DNA of 64,000 nucleotides, from positions 1 to 64,000 of the forward strand of contig DAOSSA010000010.1 of assembly GCA_035376985.1 (NCBI GenBank), in the 5' to 3' direction. How positions within the stretch are numbered: position 1 is the stretch's first letter; every line of letters starts with the position of its first letter. The notes beneath the pieces are model-generated. The model had not been told where the DNA came from. It did not search any database and saw only the letters and a program-made list of their open reading frames with translations. This document shows, piece by piece, positions 1-7,822 of the stretch. The translations under genes and the position numbers were made by a program. Source of the DNA: Brevifilum sp029548365. GTDB lineage: Bacteria; Chloroflexota; Anaerolineae; Anaerolineales; Anaerolineaceae.

Positions 1-2
1 CC

Positions 3-578
3 GCAGGGTGGACGTTTGAGGTTCTACTGATCCTGTTTATTTTAGGTCAGACAGCTGGCCTGGCTGGCGACATTTTCCTTATGCTGAATCCGCGCTGGTT
101 TTTAGCGGGTTTGACCTCTTTTTTGGTGGGTCACCTGTTTTACATCGGGCTTATCGGGAGGCAAATCATCATTGCTGCCCGTGAGTTTGGTTTGAATCAC
201 AATGTCGTCTGGTGGGTGGTTTCAATTATCATCATTTGGGCAGTTATGCTGAGGTTGTTTTACCGCATTGTTGTCCCTGAAGCGCCCCGGTTGAAGATGT
301 TGCGTTATTTTTGGGTACTGGTTCAAGTCTATGCCTGGATCCTGGGAATATTGGTGGTGGTTTCTTTTTTACTGGTTACCATACCGGCGAATTGTTCACC
401 GGCAATGCTGTTTTTGCCAGCTGGAGCTCTGCTTTTCTTCGTTTCTGATTCCTTATTGGCATACGACCGATTTACCCGAAAAACTCCCGCGATCAGGTTG
501 TGGGTCATGGTGACCTATCACCTGGCGCAGTTCAGCCTGGCAACAGGGTTTCTTGCTGCCCTCAGCATCATTCCCTGA
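3..578 (+). CDS. YhhN-family membrane protein (lysoplasmalogenase-like), 5' end cut off by window edge
   Basis: The reading frame is open from base 3, so the gene starts outside the window; the first ATG seen (81) lies inside the protein. The visible 191 codons are strongly hydrophobic with about six membrane segments. Just before and after residue M27 of the fragment is the sequence AGDIFLMLNPRWFLAGLTSF, followed by GHLFYIGL. This matches the Gly-Asp...Phe-x-x-Gly...His-x-x-Tyr signature of the YhhN/TMEM86 family. Members hydrolyse the vinyl-ether bond of lysoplasmalogen in animals, while the substrate in bacteria is often unknown. The family call is fairly sure; the reaction is inferred from the family only. 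Confidence 0.75.
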   Translation, partial: AGWTFEVLLILFILGQTAGLAGDIFLMLNPRWFLAGLTSFLVGHLFYIGLIGRQIIIAAREFGLNHNVVWWVVSIIIIWAVMLRLFYRIVVPEAPRLKMLRYFWVLVQVYAWILGILVVVSFLLVTIPANCSPAMLFLPAGALLFFVSDSLLAYDRFTRKTPAIRLWVMVTYHLAQFSLATGFLAALSIIP

Positions 579-888
579 ATGGATCTTTTTCTTTCGGTCT
601 TTCTTCAATGACAGATATCTGAATTCACAACTGTCAAATTGTTATCGTTTGTGATGTGGTGTTTTACGAGTGGGGGATAATTGCCGTTCGATGATTAACG
701 CATTCGAACAGTGAATTTTCAAGAATCGCGTCTTGCTTGTGAAAGAAAAATGAATTTCTTCCATCAGTGCATCCAATGTAATCCGGGAGGAGGGCTGCTC
801 TTAAAATATCAAATTGACAAAAATGGAGGTCCGATTTCGTCAGGCTGTCATGCATAAACTTGGCAGACAAGATGTGTTGGTAAAGGGC
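579..888. other. Non-coding stretch upstream of the LexA-box promoter
   Basis: About 310 bases lie between the YhhN stop and the next promoter. I find no convincing gene. A 101-codon frame on the minus strand (664-969) runs through the strong + strand promoter and has no recognisable family or start signal, so I treat it as chance. No clear hairpin followed by a T-run is visible either. Confidence 0.5.
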
Positions 889-917
889 TTGACAAAATAG
901 AACAAGTGTTCTATAAT
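889..917 (+). promoter_or_regulatory. Perfect sigma-70-type promoter
   Basis: TTGACA (889-894), a 17-bp spacer and TATAAT (912-917) match the housekeeping consensus at every base. The start codon of the four-TM protein follows at 955, with an ACCGGAGGTCC ribosome-binding site before it. A promoter this strong is normally repressed, which fits the palindrome in its spacer. Confidence 0.85.
897..914. promoter_or_regulatory. LexA-like operator palindrome in the promoter spacer
   Basis: ATAGAACAAGTGTTCTAT is an 18-bp inverted repeat with a 2-bp centre. Its core GAAC-AAGT-GTTC satisfies the Gram-positive SOS box consensus (GAAC R N R Y GTTC, then a pyrimidine). It fills the spacer and overlaps the first three bases of the -10, so a bound repressor would block RNA polymerase. 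The match is direct; control by LexA is inference, and no lexA gene lies in this window. Confidence 0.6.
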
Positions 918-954
918 TATCATAATTCAACCCTGTAACATACCGGAGGTCCTT

Positions 955-1701
955 ATGAATGTCAGCCAATCAGCAAAAATATCGTTATCCAATTTCTACT
1001 CGTTGTTGAAAACGCGCAAAGAAATGTTATATATTATCTTTTTCACCCTGGCGCTGGTCGCCTTTGAGGCTTTTAATTACAGCACAACTGATTTTGCCCT
1101 CTCTGACCTGTTGGGTGACCTCAGCTTCCTGGGCTTTCGCTGGGCTACCTTGCTTTCAATTGCCTTTTGCGGGATTGATTTTGCCGGCATCGCACTTCTG
1201 CTGGCGCCGCAGTCTGAGAACGGTGAAAATCGTTCTGCCTGGTTTATGTTTGGCGCCTGGTTTTTAGCGGCTACGATGAATGCCATCCTGACCTGGTGGG
1301 GAGTGGCGCTGGCTGTGGGATCTCACCCGGTGGTGAGTGCGGGTGTGGTGAATGAGAGCTTTGTCCTCCGAACTGTGCCGGTATTTATTGCCATGATGGT
1401 GTGGGTGATCCGTATCATGATCGTGGGCAGCTTTTCAAAGAAGGCGAATCGATTGACTGGAGAAGCGGGTCAATCCGGCGGGCCGGCAATCTCACGTCGA
1501 GAACTGCGCCAGGCGCAAAGCCGGGCAGCTCATCCAGCAGCGAATCAACGCTCTGTTCCTTCCGGAGTGAATAGCACCGTCTTTGCCCAGCCCTTAAACG
1601 CTAAACGTGGCTACCGCCCAGAACCGACCTATATCCCCATGCAAGATGAAGCGGTTTTCCATGCGTTGAAATCCCCTGGCACCGGGCAACGCCGGGCATA
1701 A
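955..1701 (+). CDS. Four-TM membrane protein of unknown function, possibly SOS-controlled
   Basis: This 248-residue protein matches no family I recognise. A short polar N-terminus is followed by four hydrophobic segments (about residues 23-41, 59-85, 100-125 and 140-160). The cytoplasm-like tail of about 85 residues is rich in Ala, Arg, Gln and Gly and looks disordered. The start is set by the GGAGGT ribosome-binding site 7-8 bases upstream of ATG 955. The gene stands alone: a consensus promoter with a LexA-like box precedes it and a tRNA with its own promoter follows. If the box works, the product would rise on DNA damage. An SOS-induced membrane division inhibitor or transport-linked protein are possibilities, but the sequence does not decide. 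Confidence 0.7.
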   Translation: MNVSQSAKISLSNFYSLLKTRKEMLYIIFFTLALVAFEAFNYSTTDFALSDLLGDLSFLGFRWATLLSIAFCGIDFAGIALLLAPQSENGENRSAWFMFGAWFLAATMNAILTWWGVALAVGSHPVVSAGVVNESFVLRTVPVFIAMMVWVIRIMIVGSFSKKANRLTGEAGQSGGPAISRRELRQAQSRAAHPAANQRSVPSGVNSTVFAQPLNAKRGYRPEPTYIPMQDEAVFHALKSPGTGQRRA

Positions 1702-1712
1702 CCCAGAATCAA

Positions 1713-1744
1713 TTGACAATTTAAAAAAGCCATAGTAATATAAT
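1713..1744 (+). promoter_or_regulatory. Promoter of the tRNA gene
   Basis: TTGACA is at 1713-1718. A perfect TATAAT at 1739-1744 lies 20 bp downstream, which is long; an alternative -10, TAATAT at 1736-1741, has the ideal 17-bp spacing. Either would start transcription about 15-25 bases ahead of the tRNA. Confidence 0.6.
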
Positions 1745-1766
1745 CACGGTAAACGACCAAAAAGCT

Positions 1767-1838
1767 GGCGAAGTAGCTCAATGGTAGAGCAGTGGACTCA
1801 TAAGCCATTGGTTGGCGGTTCAAATCCGCCCTTCGCCA
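1767..1838 (+). tRNA. tRNA-Met (anticodon CAT)
   Basis: A full cloverleaf can be folded by hand. Acceptor GGCGAAG (1767-1773) pairs with CTTCGCC (1831-1837). The D-stem is GCTC/GAGC. The anticodon loop CTCATAA puts CAT at 1799-1801. The variable loop has 5 nt and the T-arm is GGCGG-TTCAAAT-CCGCC. The discriminator is A1838 and CCA is not encoded. The G-C first pair argues against an initiator tRNA. A CAT anticodon could also be a lysidine-modified tRNA-Ile, but the body looks like elongator Met. The 31-39 pair is A-G, a mismatch. A T-rich run follows directly and may end transcription. Confidence 0.9.
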
Positions 1839-1904
1839 TGTTTTTTATTTTCATCTGCGATGGGTAAACACGCCCTTTGAGAGCGATCGTTTTCCAATTT
1901 CAAG

Positions 1905-2728
1905 CTAATGCACTAAAACTGAACGAACAACTCCAAGATAAATCGATTGGGCTGAGCTAGGATAATTTGCGTTTGTTTCTTCACCCGGCAATTGCCATCC
2001 GCATGTTTCAAGAATAAACACCTCTCCACGAAGAAGTTCTGGATTCAAAACACCGATTTCAACTGCATAATCGAGGGTGGATTCAATTGGAAGAGCCAGG
2101 TAAGCTTCTACAAACGCTGGTGGAATACGCGCAATCGCGGTTAATTCTAGACTTTGTAGTGCGAGATCTCCTTGTTTAATAAATACATCTGATCCTGCAA
2201 TAGATGCCATGCTGTTTTCGACCTGATCGGGGGTAAATAACCCCCTGTTGATCCCAGTCCCTTCGACCATATCTCTAAAAGGTTCGCCTTCACCACCCAG
2301 ACCTGAATGTATACTGGCGAAAACCACTTGTGTTTGATTGTGAAGATGGAAAGCGAAAATGCAAGCCTGTCCATCACCATATATGCATTGACTGCCGGGT
2401 AAAAATAAAACTTCCACCCATTTTTCCGATTCGTTTCCATCCTTAGACATGATTGTCATGTTGATTGGCGAACCATTTGATGTAAAATCAATTGACGAGA
2501 ATACCCTCTCATTCCAGGTTTCCCCTTGTTGGTCTTCACTAAAGGATTCGTTTTGAATAACCAATGGAAAAAAACGAATATAGTTTGGATCGATTGGAAC
2601 TTCAGCCGGGGTTTCACCATTAATCAGACTGGAGTCAGGATTATTGGTAACCGGTTTGCGCGAAGCCGAGTTCAGCAGGACTGGAACTAACCCCAGAACA
2701 GGTTTGATTAAAATCCCGCCAACCAGTA
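1905..2728 (-). CDS. C-terminal part of gap-split surface protein
   Basis: This frame reads from the assembly gap to a stop at 1905, about 274 residues. It opens with a hydrophobic stretch (GGILIKPVLGLVPVLLNS) and continues as a mostly polar, extracellular-looking domain ending ...YLGVVRSVLVH. I recognise no family. It is almost certainly the 3' part of the gene that starts at 3381 on the other side of the gap. The two halves are in different frames only because the 100 N placeholder has no real length. It could instead be a second gene if the true gap is large. Confidence 0.55.
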
Positions 2729-2828
2729 NNNNNNNNNNNNNNNNNNNNNNNNNNNNNNNNNNNNNNNNNNNNNNNNNNNNNNNNNNNNNNNNNNNNNNNN
2801 NNNNNNNNNNNNNNNNNNNNNNNNNNNN
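2729..2828. other. Assembly gap (100 N)
   Basis: Exactly 100 N bases, the usual placeholder for a scaffold gap of unknown length. It interrupts a gene on the minus strand just beside a low-complexity Thr/Pro-coding repeat, a typical place for an assembly to break. Confidence 0.99.
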
Positions 2829-3381
2829 CAACTCCTTTTGACAAATCTTTTGATTGAAAATTGCCTTCCCCACCCATTCGTTTGCGTTTTGTTGGTGTAA
2901 CTGAAAGCGTACGGGTCGTTGTGGGTGTTGGGGTAACTGTACTTGTCGGTGTTGGCGTTTCAGTCGGCGTATTCGTTTGCGTTGGTGTTGTTGAAGGTCG
3001 TGGTGTTGTGGTTGCCTGTAATTCATAGATCTTGACCGGTTGATATACATCTCCACACCAGAAAATATCCTTGCTGATTCGTTCGCATATTTGTCCGATG
3101 GGTGGGGGAGGGAGATACTGATTTAAACAGAACGCCAATAAACTGAGACCGCCTGAATGGTTAATCAGCCTGAAGCGATGTGCTGGCGGGTGTCCTGGTA
3201 TTTCACCAAACCCAAGATCTTCACCGACGACCCATCCGTAAATCGGCAGTTTTTTTTGATGAGCAGTACCCACTTTTGGAGTTAATACTTCTAAACTTAA
3301 AAAGAGGCTTATCGCCAAAACAAGAATAATGGCGCTGAAATATACTGGATAATTAATGATGAATTTCTTGAGTTTAGCCAT
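2829..3381 (-). CDS. N-terminal part of gap-split membrane-anchored Thr/Pro-rich protein
   Basis: Starting at ATG 3381, the first 184 residues hold a single membrane anchor (about residues 11-31). A globular piece with four cysteines (residues about 34-120) follows, then a linker of TPT, TPTPT and TETP repeats (about 124-163), then a Lys/Arg-rich patch before the gap. Linkers like this are common in surface proteins of Anaerolineae and other Gram-positive-type cells. No family is recognised for the globular part. The continuation is probably the frame ending at 1905. Confidence 0.6.
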
Positions 3382-3704
3382 CGTTTAAAGCCATTTCAGT
3401 CTTGTTTGATGTCATGCAAGTTCTATTCCAGTATGGTCGAAATTAATGAATCAAAAAATCCGTCGTAACATAATTCATCCAGACAATAAGCTGCCGGTTC
3501 TCATTATGTGGGGTAAGAATTCGTTTGCTTTATTTGTTGTCTGATTGTGAGTGCAATTAATAAAAACAAATTAAAACACTCCTTGAGATTTTCAGTTCTT
3601 CTTATGTGCGTGATACCCGCCAATTGTTTGTTAAGCGATAACGGAAATCAATTACTGCTTTGGTTAAACCCTGATTTAGAAACCACAGAAACTTATCCGA
3701 GTGT
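3382..3704. other. Intergenic region between divergent genes
   Basis: Apart from the purine phosphorylase promoter at its right end I see no gene here. A 60-codon frame at 3547-3729 has no ribosome-binding site, no family resemblance, and runs into that promoter. The region is AT-rich and must hold the promoter of the minus-strand surface protein, but I cannot pick a convincing -10/-35 pair for it. Confidence 0.45.
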
Positions 3705-3710
3705 TATAAT
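3702..3710 (+). promoter_or_regulatory. Extended -10 promoter of the purine phosphorylase block
   Basis: TGTTATAAT (3702-3710) is a perfect extended -10 element (TGn plus TATAAT). No good -35 is present at 17 bp, which extended -10 promoters tolerate. The start codon is 36 bases downstream. Confidence 0.6.
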
Positions 3711-3745
3711 ACGAGCAGTGAGAAATTAAGTGAAACGAGGTATTT

Positions 3746-4582
3746 ATGGGTGAATTTCTGACAATAAGAGAGATTGATCAGGCTGTCCATGCAATTCGAG
3801 CAAGAATTAAAATTCGACCCGAGGTCGGCATGATACTGGGCTCAGGACTGGGTCCGATGGCAGAAACGATTGAGGATGCTGTGATCATCCCAACAGATCA
3901 GATTCCAAACTGGCCGATTTCTACTGTGGTGGGTCATGAAGGTCGACTGGTTATCGGTCGGCTTGAGGGTGTGATGATCCTCGTACTGCAAGGGCGGGCT
4001 CATTTTTATGAAGGATATGGCATCGATCGCGTGACTTTGCCTGTGCGCGTTATGCAGCGATTGGGTTGTGATAAATTGGTTGTCACCAATGCAGCAGGTG
4101 CGATTAACCCAGAATTTGTTCCTGGAGAATTAATGTTGATTACCGATCATCTTAACTTAATCGGTATGGGGGGCGTCAACCCGCTGAAGGGTCCTAACCT
4201 TGATGAATTCGGGCCTCGTTTCCCGGATATGAGCCAACCTTATGATCGAGAGTTCCTGGAGAAAGCCAGAGCCACATGTGATGATGCTGGCATGGCCTAT
4301 CGGGAAGGGGTATATGCCTCTCTTTCCGGCCCCTCCTTTGAGAGCCCAGCTGAGCTGCGTTTCCTGCGGGGAATCGGGGCTGATGCCGTGGGAATGTCCA
4401 CAGTGCCTGAGGTTATTGTCGCTCGCCACGGCGGGATGCGAGTGTTGGGCATATCAGGGATTAGTAATAAAGCCAACCTGGATGGAAGTACAATAACAAC
4501 TCATGAAGAAGTACTGGAAGCAGGCCAGGTGTTGGTACCCAAGCTGACGACGTTAATCCGCGGGTTCCTGGCTAAACTGTAA
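3746..4582 (+). CDS. punA: Purine-nucleoside phosphorylase (PNP-I type)
   Basis: The enzyme cleaves inosine, guanosine or their deoxy forms with phosphate to base plus (deoxy)ribose-1-phosphate, in the cytoplasmic purine salvage pathway. At 278 residues it has the normal trimeric-PNP length. Visible motifs are MILGSGLGPM near residue 29 (phosphate loop), GRAHFYEGY (about 86-94) with the conserved His, TNAAGAIN (about 114), SGPSFESPAE (about 196) and the conserved Asn in GISGISNKA (about 236-244). ATG 3746 follows a GAGG site 7 bases upstream. It opens a nine-gene same-strand block and has a paralogous enzyme (mtnP) at 18.8 kb. The trimeric subclass is clear; the exact base preference is not. 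Confidence 0.92.
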   Translation: MGEFLTIREIDQAVHAIRARIKIRPEVGMILGSGLGPMAETIEDAVIIPTDQIPNWPISTVVGHEGRLVIGRLEGVMILVLQGRAHFYEGYGIDRVTLPVRVMQRLGCDKLVVTNAAGAINPEFVPGELMLITDHLNLIGMGGVNPLKGPNLDEFGPRFPDMSQPYDREFLEKARATCDDAGMAYREGVYASLSGPSFESPAELRFLRGIGADAVGMSTVPEVIVARHGGMRVLGISGISNKANLDGSTITTHEEVLEAGQVLVPKLTTLIRGFLAKL

Positions 4583-4628
4583 GCCGGGCAATTATTGTCA
4601 AAAATTTTTTCTAACGGGGATCTGTAGC

Positions 4629-5345
4629 ATGGACATGGTTTTACAGAACGTCCTCCGTGGTTTAGTCACGTATCGGACCATCATTTATATCCTGTTGGGG
4701 GTTGGCATCCTGGTATACTTAAGGATGTTTATTATTGGTGTGATGGAATGGAAAAAGTCTGTATTTAGCCTTGAACGCCGAATTGCCCAGCGGCGGTTGG
4801 TATCTGCTTCAACCGGGCTGATTTTGTTATCCTTATTATTGGTTGGCGAGTTTTTGCTGGTAACCCTGATAGACCCCCGCATGCCGGCACAATCCAGCGA
4901 ATCACAGGTGTCCATGGATCCTCTGATCGTCCCGACAACCACATTGCAACTGGACGAGAACCACACCTCCCGAACGCCACCTGTAGTTGAAGACAGCGAT
5001 GCATCTGTTGAGCAAGGTGAACTCGTATTTGAGTGCGTTGAAGATCAAGTTGAAATAACTGAACCAACTGATGGAGGCATGATCAGGGGTACGGTTGAAA
5101 TTATTGGTTCGGTTTATGTTGACAATTTTGGTTCGTATAAATATGAATTTTCGCCTGTTGGAAACATCAATTGGATTACGATAGCGGCCGGTAATCAATT
5201 GAAACTACACGAGAGTATTGGGTTTTGGTATACCAGTGAATTGACACCGGGTCGTTATCTGTTACGCCTTGTCCCGTTAGATAACACTGGTGAGGAGTTA
5301 ATGCCGTGTATCATCACGGTTGAGGTTGTTGGCCCCAAGGAGTAA
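4629..5345 (+). CDS. Two-TM membrane protein with a C-terminal extracellular beta domain
   Basis: The protein has 238 residues. Two hydrophobic segments (about 17-38 and 58-80) flank a short basic cytoplasmic loop. A polar linker of about 55 residues and a beta-rich domain (about 145-237) follow. The domain begins ITEPTDGGMIRGTVEIIGS and runs through ...YLLRLVPLDNTGE. That Gly-Thr-Val-x-Ile-x-Gly-x-Ala/Ser pattern recalls Ig-like add-on domains found at the ends of penicillin-binding proteins and surface proteins. No enzymatic motif is seen. It sits 46 bases after the phosphorylase and 8 bases before the acetyltransferase. Function unknown. Confidence 0.7.
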   Translation: MDMVLQNVLRGLVTYRTIIYILLGVGILVYLRMFIIGVMEWKKSVFSLERRIAQRRLVSASTGLILLSLLLVGEFLLVTLIDPRMPAQSSESQVSMDPLIVPTTTLQLDENHTSRTPPVVEDSDASVEQGELVFECVEDQVEITEPTDGGMIRGTVEIIGSVYVDNFGSYKYEFSPVGNINWITIAAGNQLKLHESIGFWYTSELTPGRYLLRLVPLDNTGEELMPCIITVEVVGPKE

Positions 5346-5353
5346 AGGAAAAT

Positions 5354-5893
5354 ATGCCTGAAATAGAAATTCGACAGGTAGTACTTGCAGATGTTGAAAA
5401 CCTCTCATTATTCGAGCATGGCTACCACAGCTCATATGTCTGGCAGATGAATATGGATCTGGCACTTGAATCGATGGAAATTAACTTTATTCGGATACGG
5501 TTGCCCCGCCAGGTTTTTGTGTCTTACCCTCGAAACCGTGATCAGATCTTTAATGACCTCAACAACGCTGAGGCAGTGTTAGTTGCAATTCTTGATCAGC
5601 GACCTGTTGGCTATATAAAGGTCATGGCTGAAGGATCAAATCATGTTGCCAGGGTATCAGACCTGGTTGTTTCAACAGCCTTTCGGCGGCAGGGCATAGC
5701 CAGCGGATTATTATTAACTGTGATGGACTTGGTTTCTCGTCGAGGCTTTTCAGCCTTGATGCTGGAAATACAATCAAAAAATGATCCAGCCATCACCATG
5801 GCGGCGAAATTAGGATTCAAGTATTGTGGTTTCAGGGATCAATATTTCCCAAATGATGACCTGGCATTGTTCTTTAGCAGGTTTTCGCATTAA
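5354..5893 (+). CDS. GNAT-family N-acetyltransferase
   Basis: The protein has 179 residues. The acetyl-CoA-binding core is easy to see: VARVSDLVVSTAFRRQGIASGL (about 96-116), the beta4 strand and the R/Q-x-x-G-x-G/A pyrophosphate loop, here RRQGIA. It is followed by ALMLEIQSKNDPAITMAAKLGFKYCGF (about 136-160), the Asn and C-terminal helix typical of the fold. An AAAGGAAA ribosome-binding site precedes ATG 5354. The family acetylates small-molecule or protein amines; nothing here identifies the substrate. It is probably co-transcribed with its neighbours (gaps of 8 and 15 bases). Confidence 0.85.
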   Translation: MPEIEIRQVVLADVENLSLFEHGYHSSYVWQMNMDLALESMEINFIRIRLPRQVFVSYPRNRDQIFNDLNNAEAVLVAILDQRPVGYIKVMAEGSNHVARVSDLVVSTAFRRQGIASGLLLTVMDLVSRRGFSALMLEIQSKNDPAITMAAKLGFKYCGFRDQYFPNDDLALFFSRFSH

Positions 5894-5908
5894 GGCAGAG
5901 ATCAGGAC

Positions 5909-7822
5909 ATGATTTTCGGTATTACCTGGACAAGCATTTTTCAGACGATCAGCCAGATTACAGCCGCCGGGGCCGCAATCACTGTGCTCTCTTTGCTCTT
6001 GTTCGCCCTGATTTATAATCTGCGGGAACAGGTAGTTCGGGCTTTTATTTTAATTTTGCTATGTGTCGTTGTTTTTTACACAGCAGAGACCATCGCCAGT
6101 GTCAATACCCAGGCAGTGATCATTGATATCAGCCTGAAAATAAAATGGGTTGGAATTGTTTTTCTTCCCGCCTCCTATTTGTATTTTTCCAATGCATTAT
6201 TAACTTTGACCGGTCGACCAAGCAGAGGACGCCGATTGTGGTTAGTTCGCGCTGTATTCCTTTTTTCTCTAGTTTTATGTCTGTTAATTCCTTTGAATAT
6301 TCTTGTGGGACCGCTGGATATAACTGGCCAGCCAACCCCACATTTGGAAAGGACCCTGTATACCGGGTTTTTCGCTTTATATTATGTCGGTGTGATGGTA
6401 ATTGCTGGGTCAATTCTTTACCGTGCATTTCAACGTACGGTGACCAAAACCAGTCGGCGCAGGATGATCTACCTTTTATTGGGTGCTACGGTAGCAGCAG
6501 TTGGAATTTTTCCTTATTCACTGTTTGGGTCTGGGTTGTTCTCCCAATTCCCGATCTTGTTCTGGATCATTGTCAGCATAGCAAACTTGCTGGTGGGTGG
6601 TTTCCTGGTGATCATTTCTTATTCGGTTGCTTTCTTCGGAGTCAGCTGGCCTGATCGCCTGGTGAAAGGACGCCTGTTTAAATGGTTTCTGCGTGGGCCT
6701 TTAACGGCTTCAATCGTACTTGCTTCCACGACTATAATTCGACGTTTTGGAATGCTATGGGATGATCCGTATAACCCCTTTGTTCCCATTTTTATGGTGG
6801 GGTTGATCTTGATAATGGAATACTCCATCACCTTGCTGGCCCCTTTTTGGGAGCGGTTGCTTTTTTATGGTAGTGACCGCAGAGAAATCATGCGGATTCA
6901 ATCCCTTGAAGATCATATGCTGACCCGTTCTGATTTACAGCAATTTTTAGAAATTGTCACGGCCACACTCTGTGATCTTTTGCAGGTAAAGAGCGCGTTT
7001 ATCTCCATGATGGACGGAGGGGGCTTGATGATGTTAACTGTGGCTGGCAACCAATCAGCCTTTACCGAAATAGAATCGTCTGATGAAGTGTTAGCATTAA
7101 CATTGGAAAATGGAACCGAAGAAAAAAAAGGGTTTCTTAGGTGGAGCGGGCATTTATTGATTCCTCTGGTGTACGATGATCAGCAAAATGGGAGATTGCT
7201 TCTTGGTTTATGTGGATTCCCCTGGGAAAATGACCGCGAGATGGATGCTGAGCATGTACAATCGATCAATTTGTTGACCACCCGGGTTAGCATTGCATTA
7301 CGGGATTGGAAATTGCAACAACAGGTAATTGATTCTTTAGAAAGCCTGCATCCACAAGTTGCATTAATCCAGCAATTACGAGCAGCGTCAAGTTACAACA
7401 AAACCAGTGTATTACTGGATGAAGTGCAATTACCTGAAGAAGATTTCATCGAATGGGTAAAAGGCGCTCTTACCCATTATTGGGGGGGACCCAAATTAAC
7501 GGAGAGTCCTTTACTGGGTCTGCAGATCGTGCAATCAGCGATCGATGATTATGACGGTAGTCCGATTAATGCTTTGCGAGGAATCCTTAAAACGGCCATT
7601 GATAATATCAAGCCTGAGGGTGAAAGGCGTTTCACGGCAGAATGGATTTTGTATAATATTCTTGAATTAAAATTCCTCGAGGGCAGGAAGGTTCGAGAGG
7701 TTGCGAACCGATTGGCAATGTCTGAGGCTGATCTTTATCGTAAACAGCGTATTGCTCTGGAAGCAGTCTCGAAAACAATTGTCAGTATGGAATTATCGGA
7801 GCGTGAGAAGGAGCAAACATGA
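5909..7822 (+). CDS. 7TM-GAF receptor with a C-terminal HTH-like segment and no kinase domain
   Basis: The protein has 637 residues. The first 310 carry about eight hydrophobic segments resembling the 7TM input module of membrane histidine kinases. A GAF-like sensor domain follows (about 345-480, VTATLCDLLQVKSAFISMMDGGG onward). Instead of HisKA/HATPase domains there is an alpha-helical stretch and, at about 578-625, a helix-turn-helix-like segment (LEGRKVREVANRLAMSEADL). I find no catalytic His, N-box or G-box. The stop overlaps the start of the S1 gene in ATGA, so translation is probably coupled. It may be a membrane-bound regulator. The HTH reading is by eye and less certain than the TM and GAF parts. 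Confidence 0.7.
   Translation: MIFGITWTSIFQTISQITAAGAAITVLSLLLFALIYNLREQVVRAFILILLCVVVFYTAETIASVNTQAVIIDISLKIKWVGIVFLPASYLYFSNALLTLTGRPSRGRRLWLVRAVFLFSLVLCLLIPLNILVGPLDITGQPTPHLERTLYTGFFALYYVGVMVIAGSILYRAFQRTVTKTSRRRMIYLLLGATVAAVGIFPYSLFGSGLFSQFPILFWIIVSIANLLVGGFLVIISYSVAFFGVSWPDRLVKGRLFKWFLRGPLTASIVLASTTIIRRFGMLWDDPYNPFVPIFMVGLILIMEYSITLLAPFWERLLFYGSDRREIMRIQSLEDHMLTRSDLQQFLEIVTATLCDLLQVKSAFISMMDGGGLMMLTVAGNQSAFTEIESSDEVLALTLENGTEEKKGFLRWSGHLLIPLVYDDQQNGRLLLGLCGFPWENDREMDAEHVQSINLLTTRVSIALRDWKLQQQVIDSLESLHPQVALIQQLRAASSYNKTSVLLDEVQLPEEDFIEWVKGALTHYWGGPKLTESPLLGLQIVQSAIDDYDGSPINALRGILKTAIDNIKPEGERRFTAEWILYNILELKFLEGRKVREVANRLAMSEADLYRKQRIALEAVSKTIVSMELSEREKEQT

Noticed and set aside
664..969. 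101-codon minus-strand frame
   Set aside because: It crosses the strong + strand promoter, LexA-like box and start of the four-TM gene, and has no ribosome-binding site or family resemblance.
3547..3729. 60-codon + strand frame before the purine phosphorylase
   Set aside because: No ribosome-binding site, no recognisable motif, and it runs through the phosphorylase promoter.
6145..6654. 169-codon alternative frame inside the 7TM receptor
   Set aside because: An out-of-frame, hydrophobic shadow of the TM helices.
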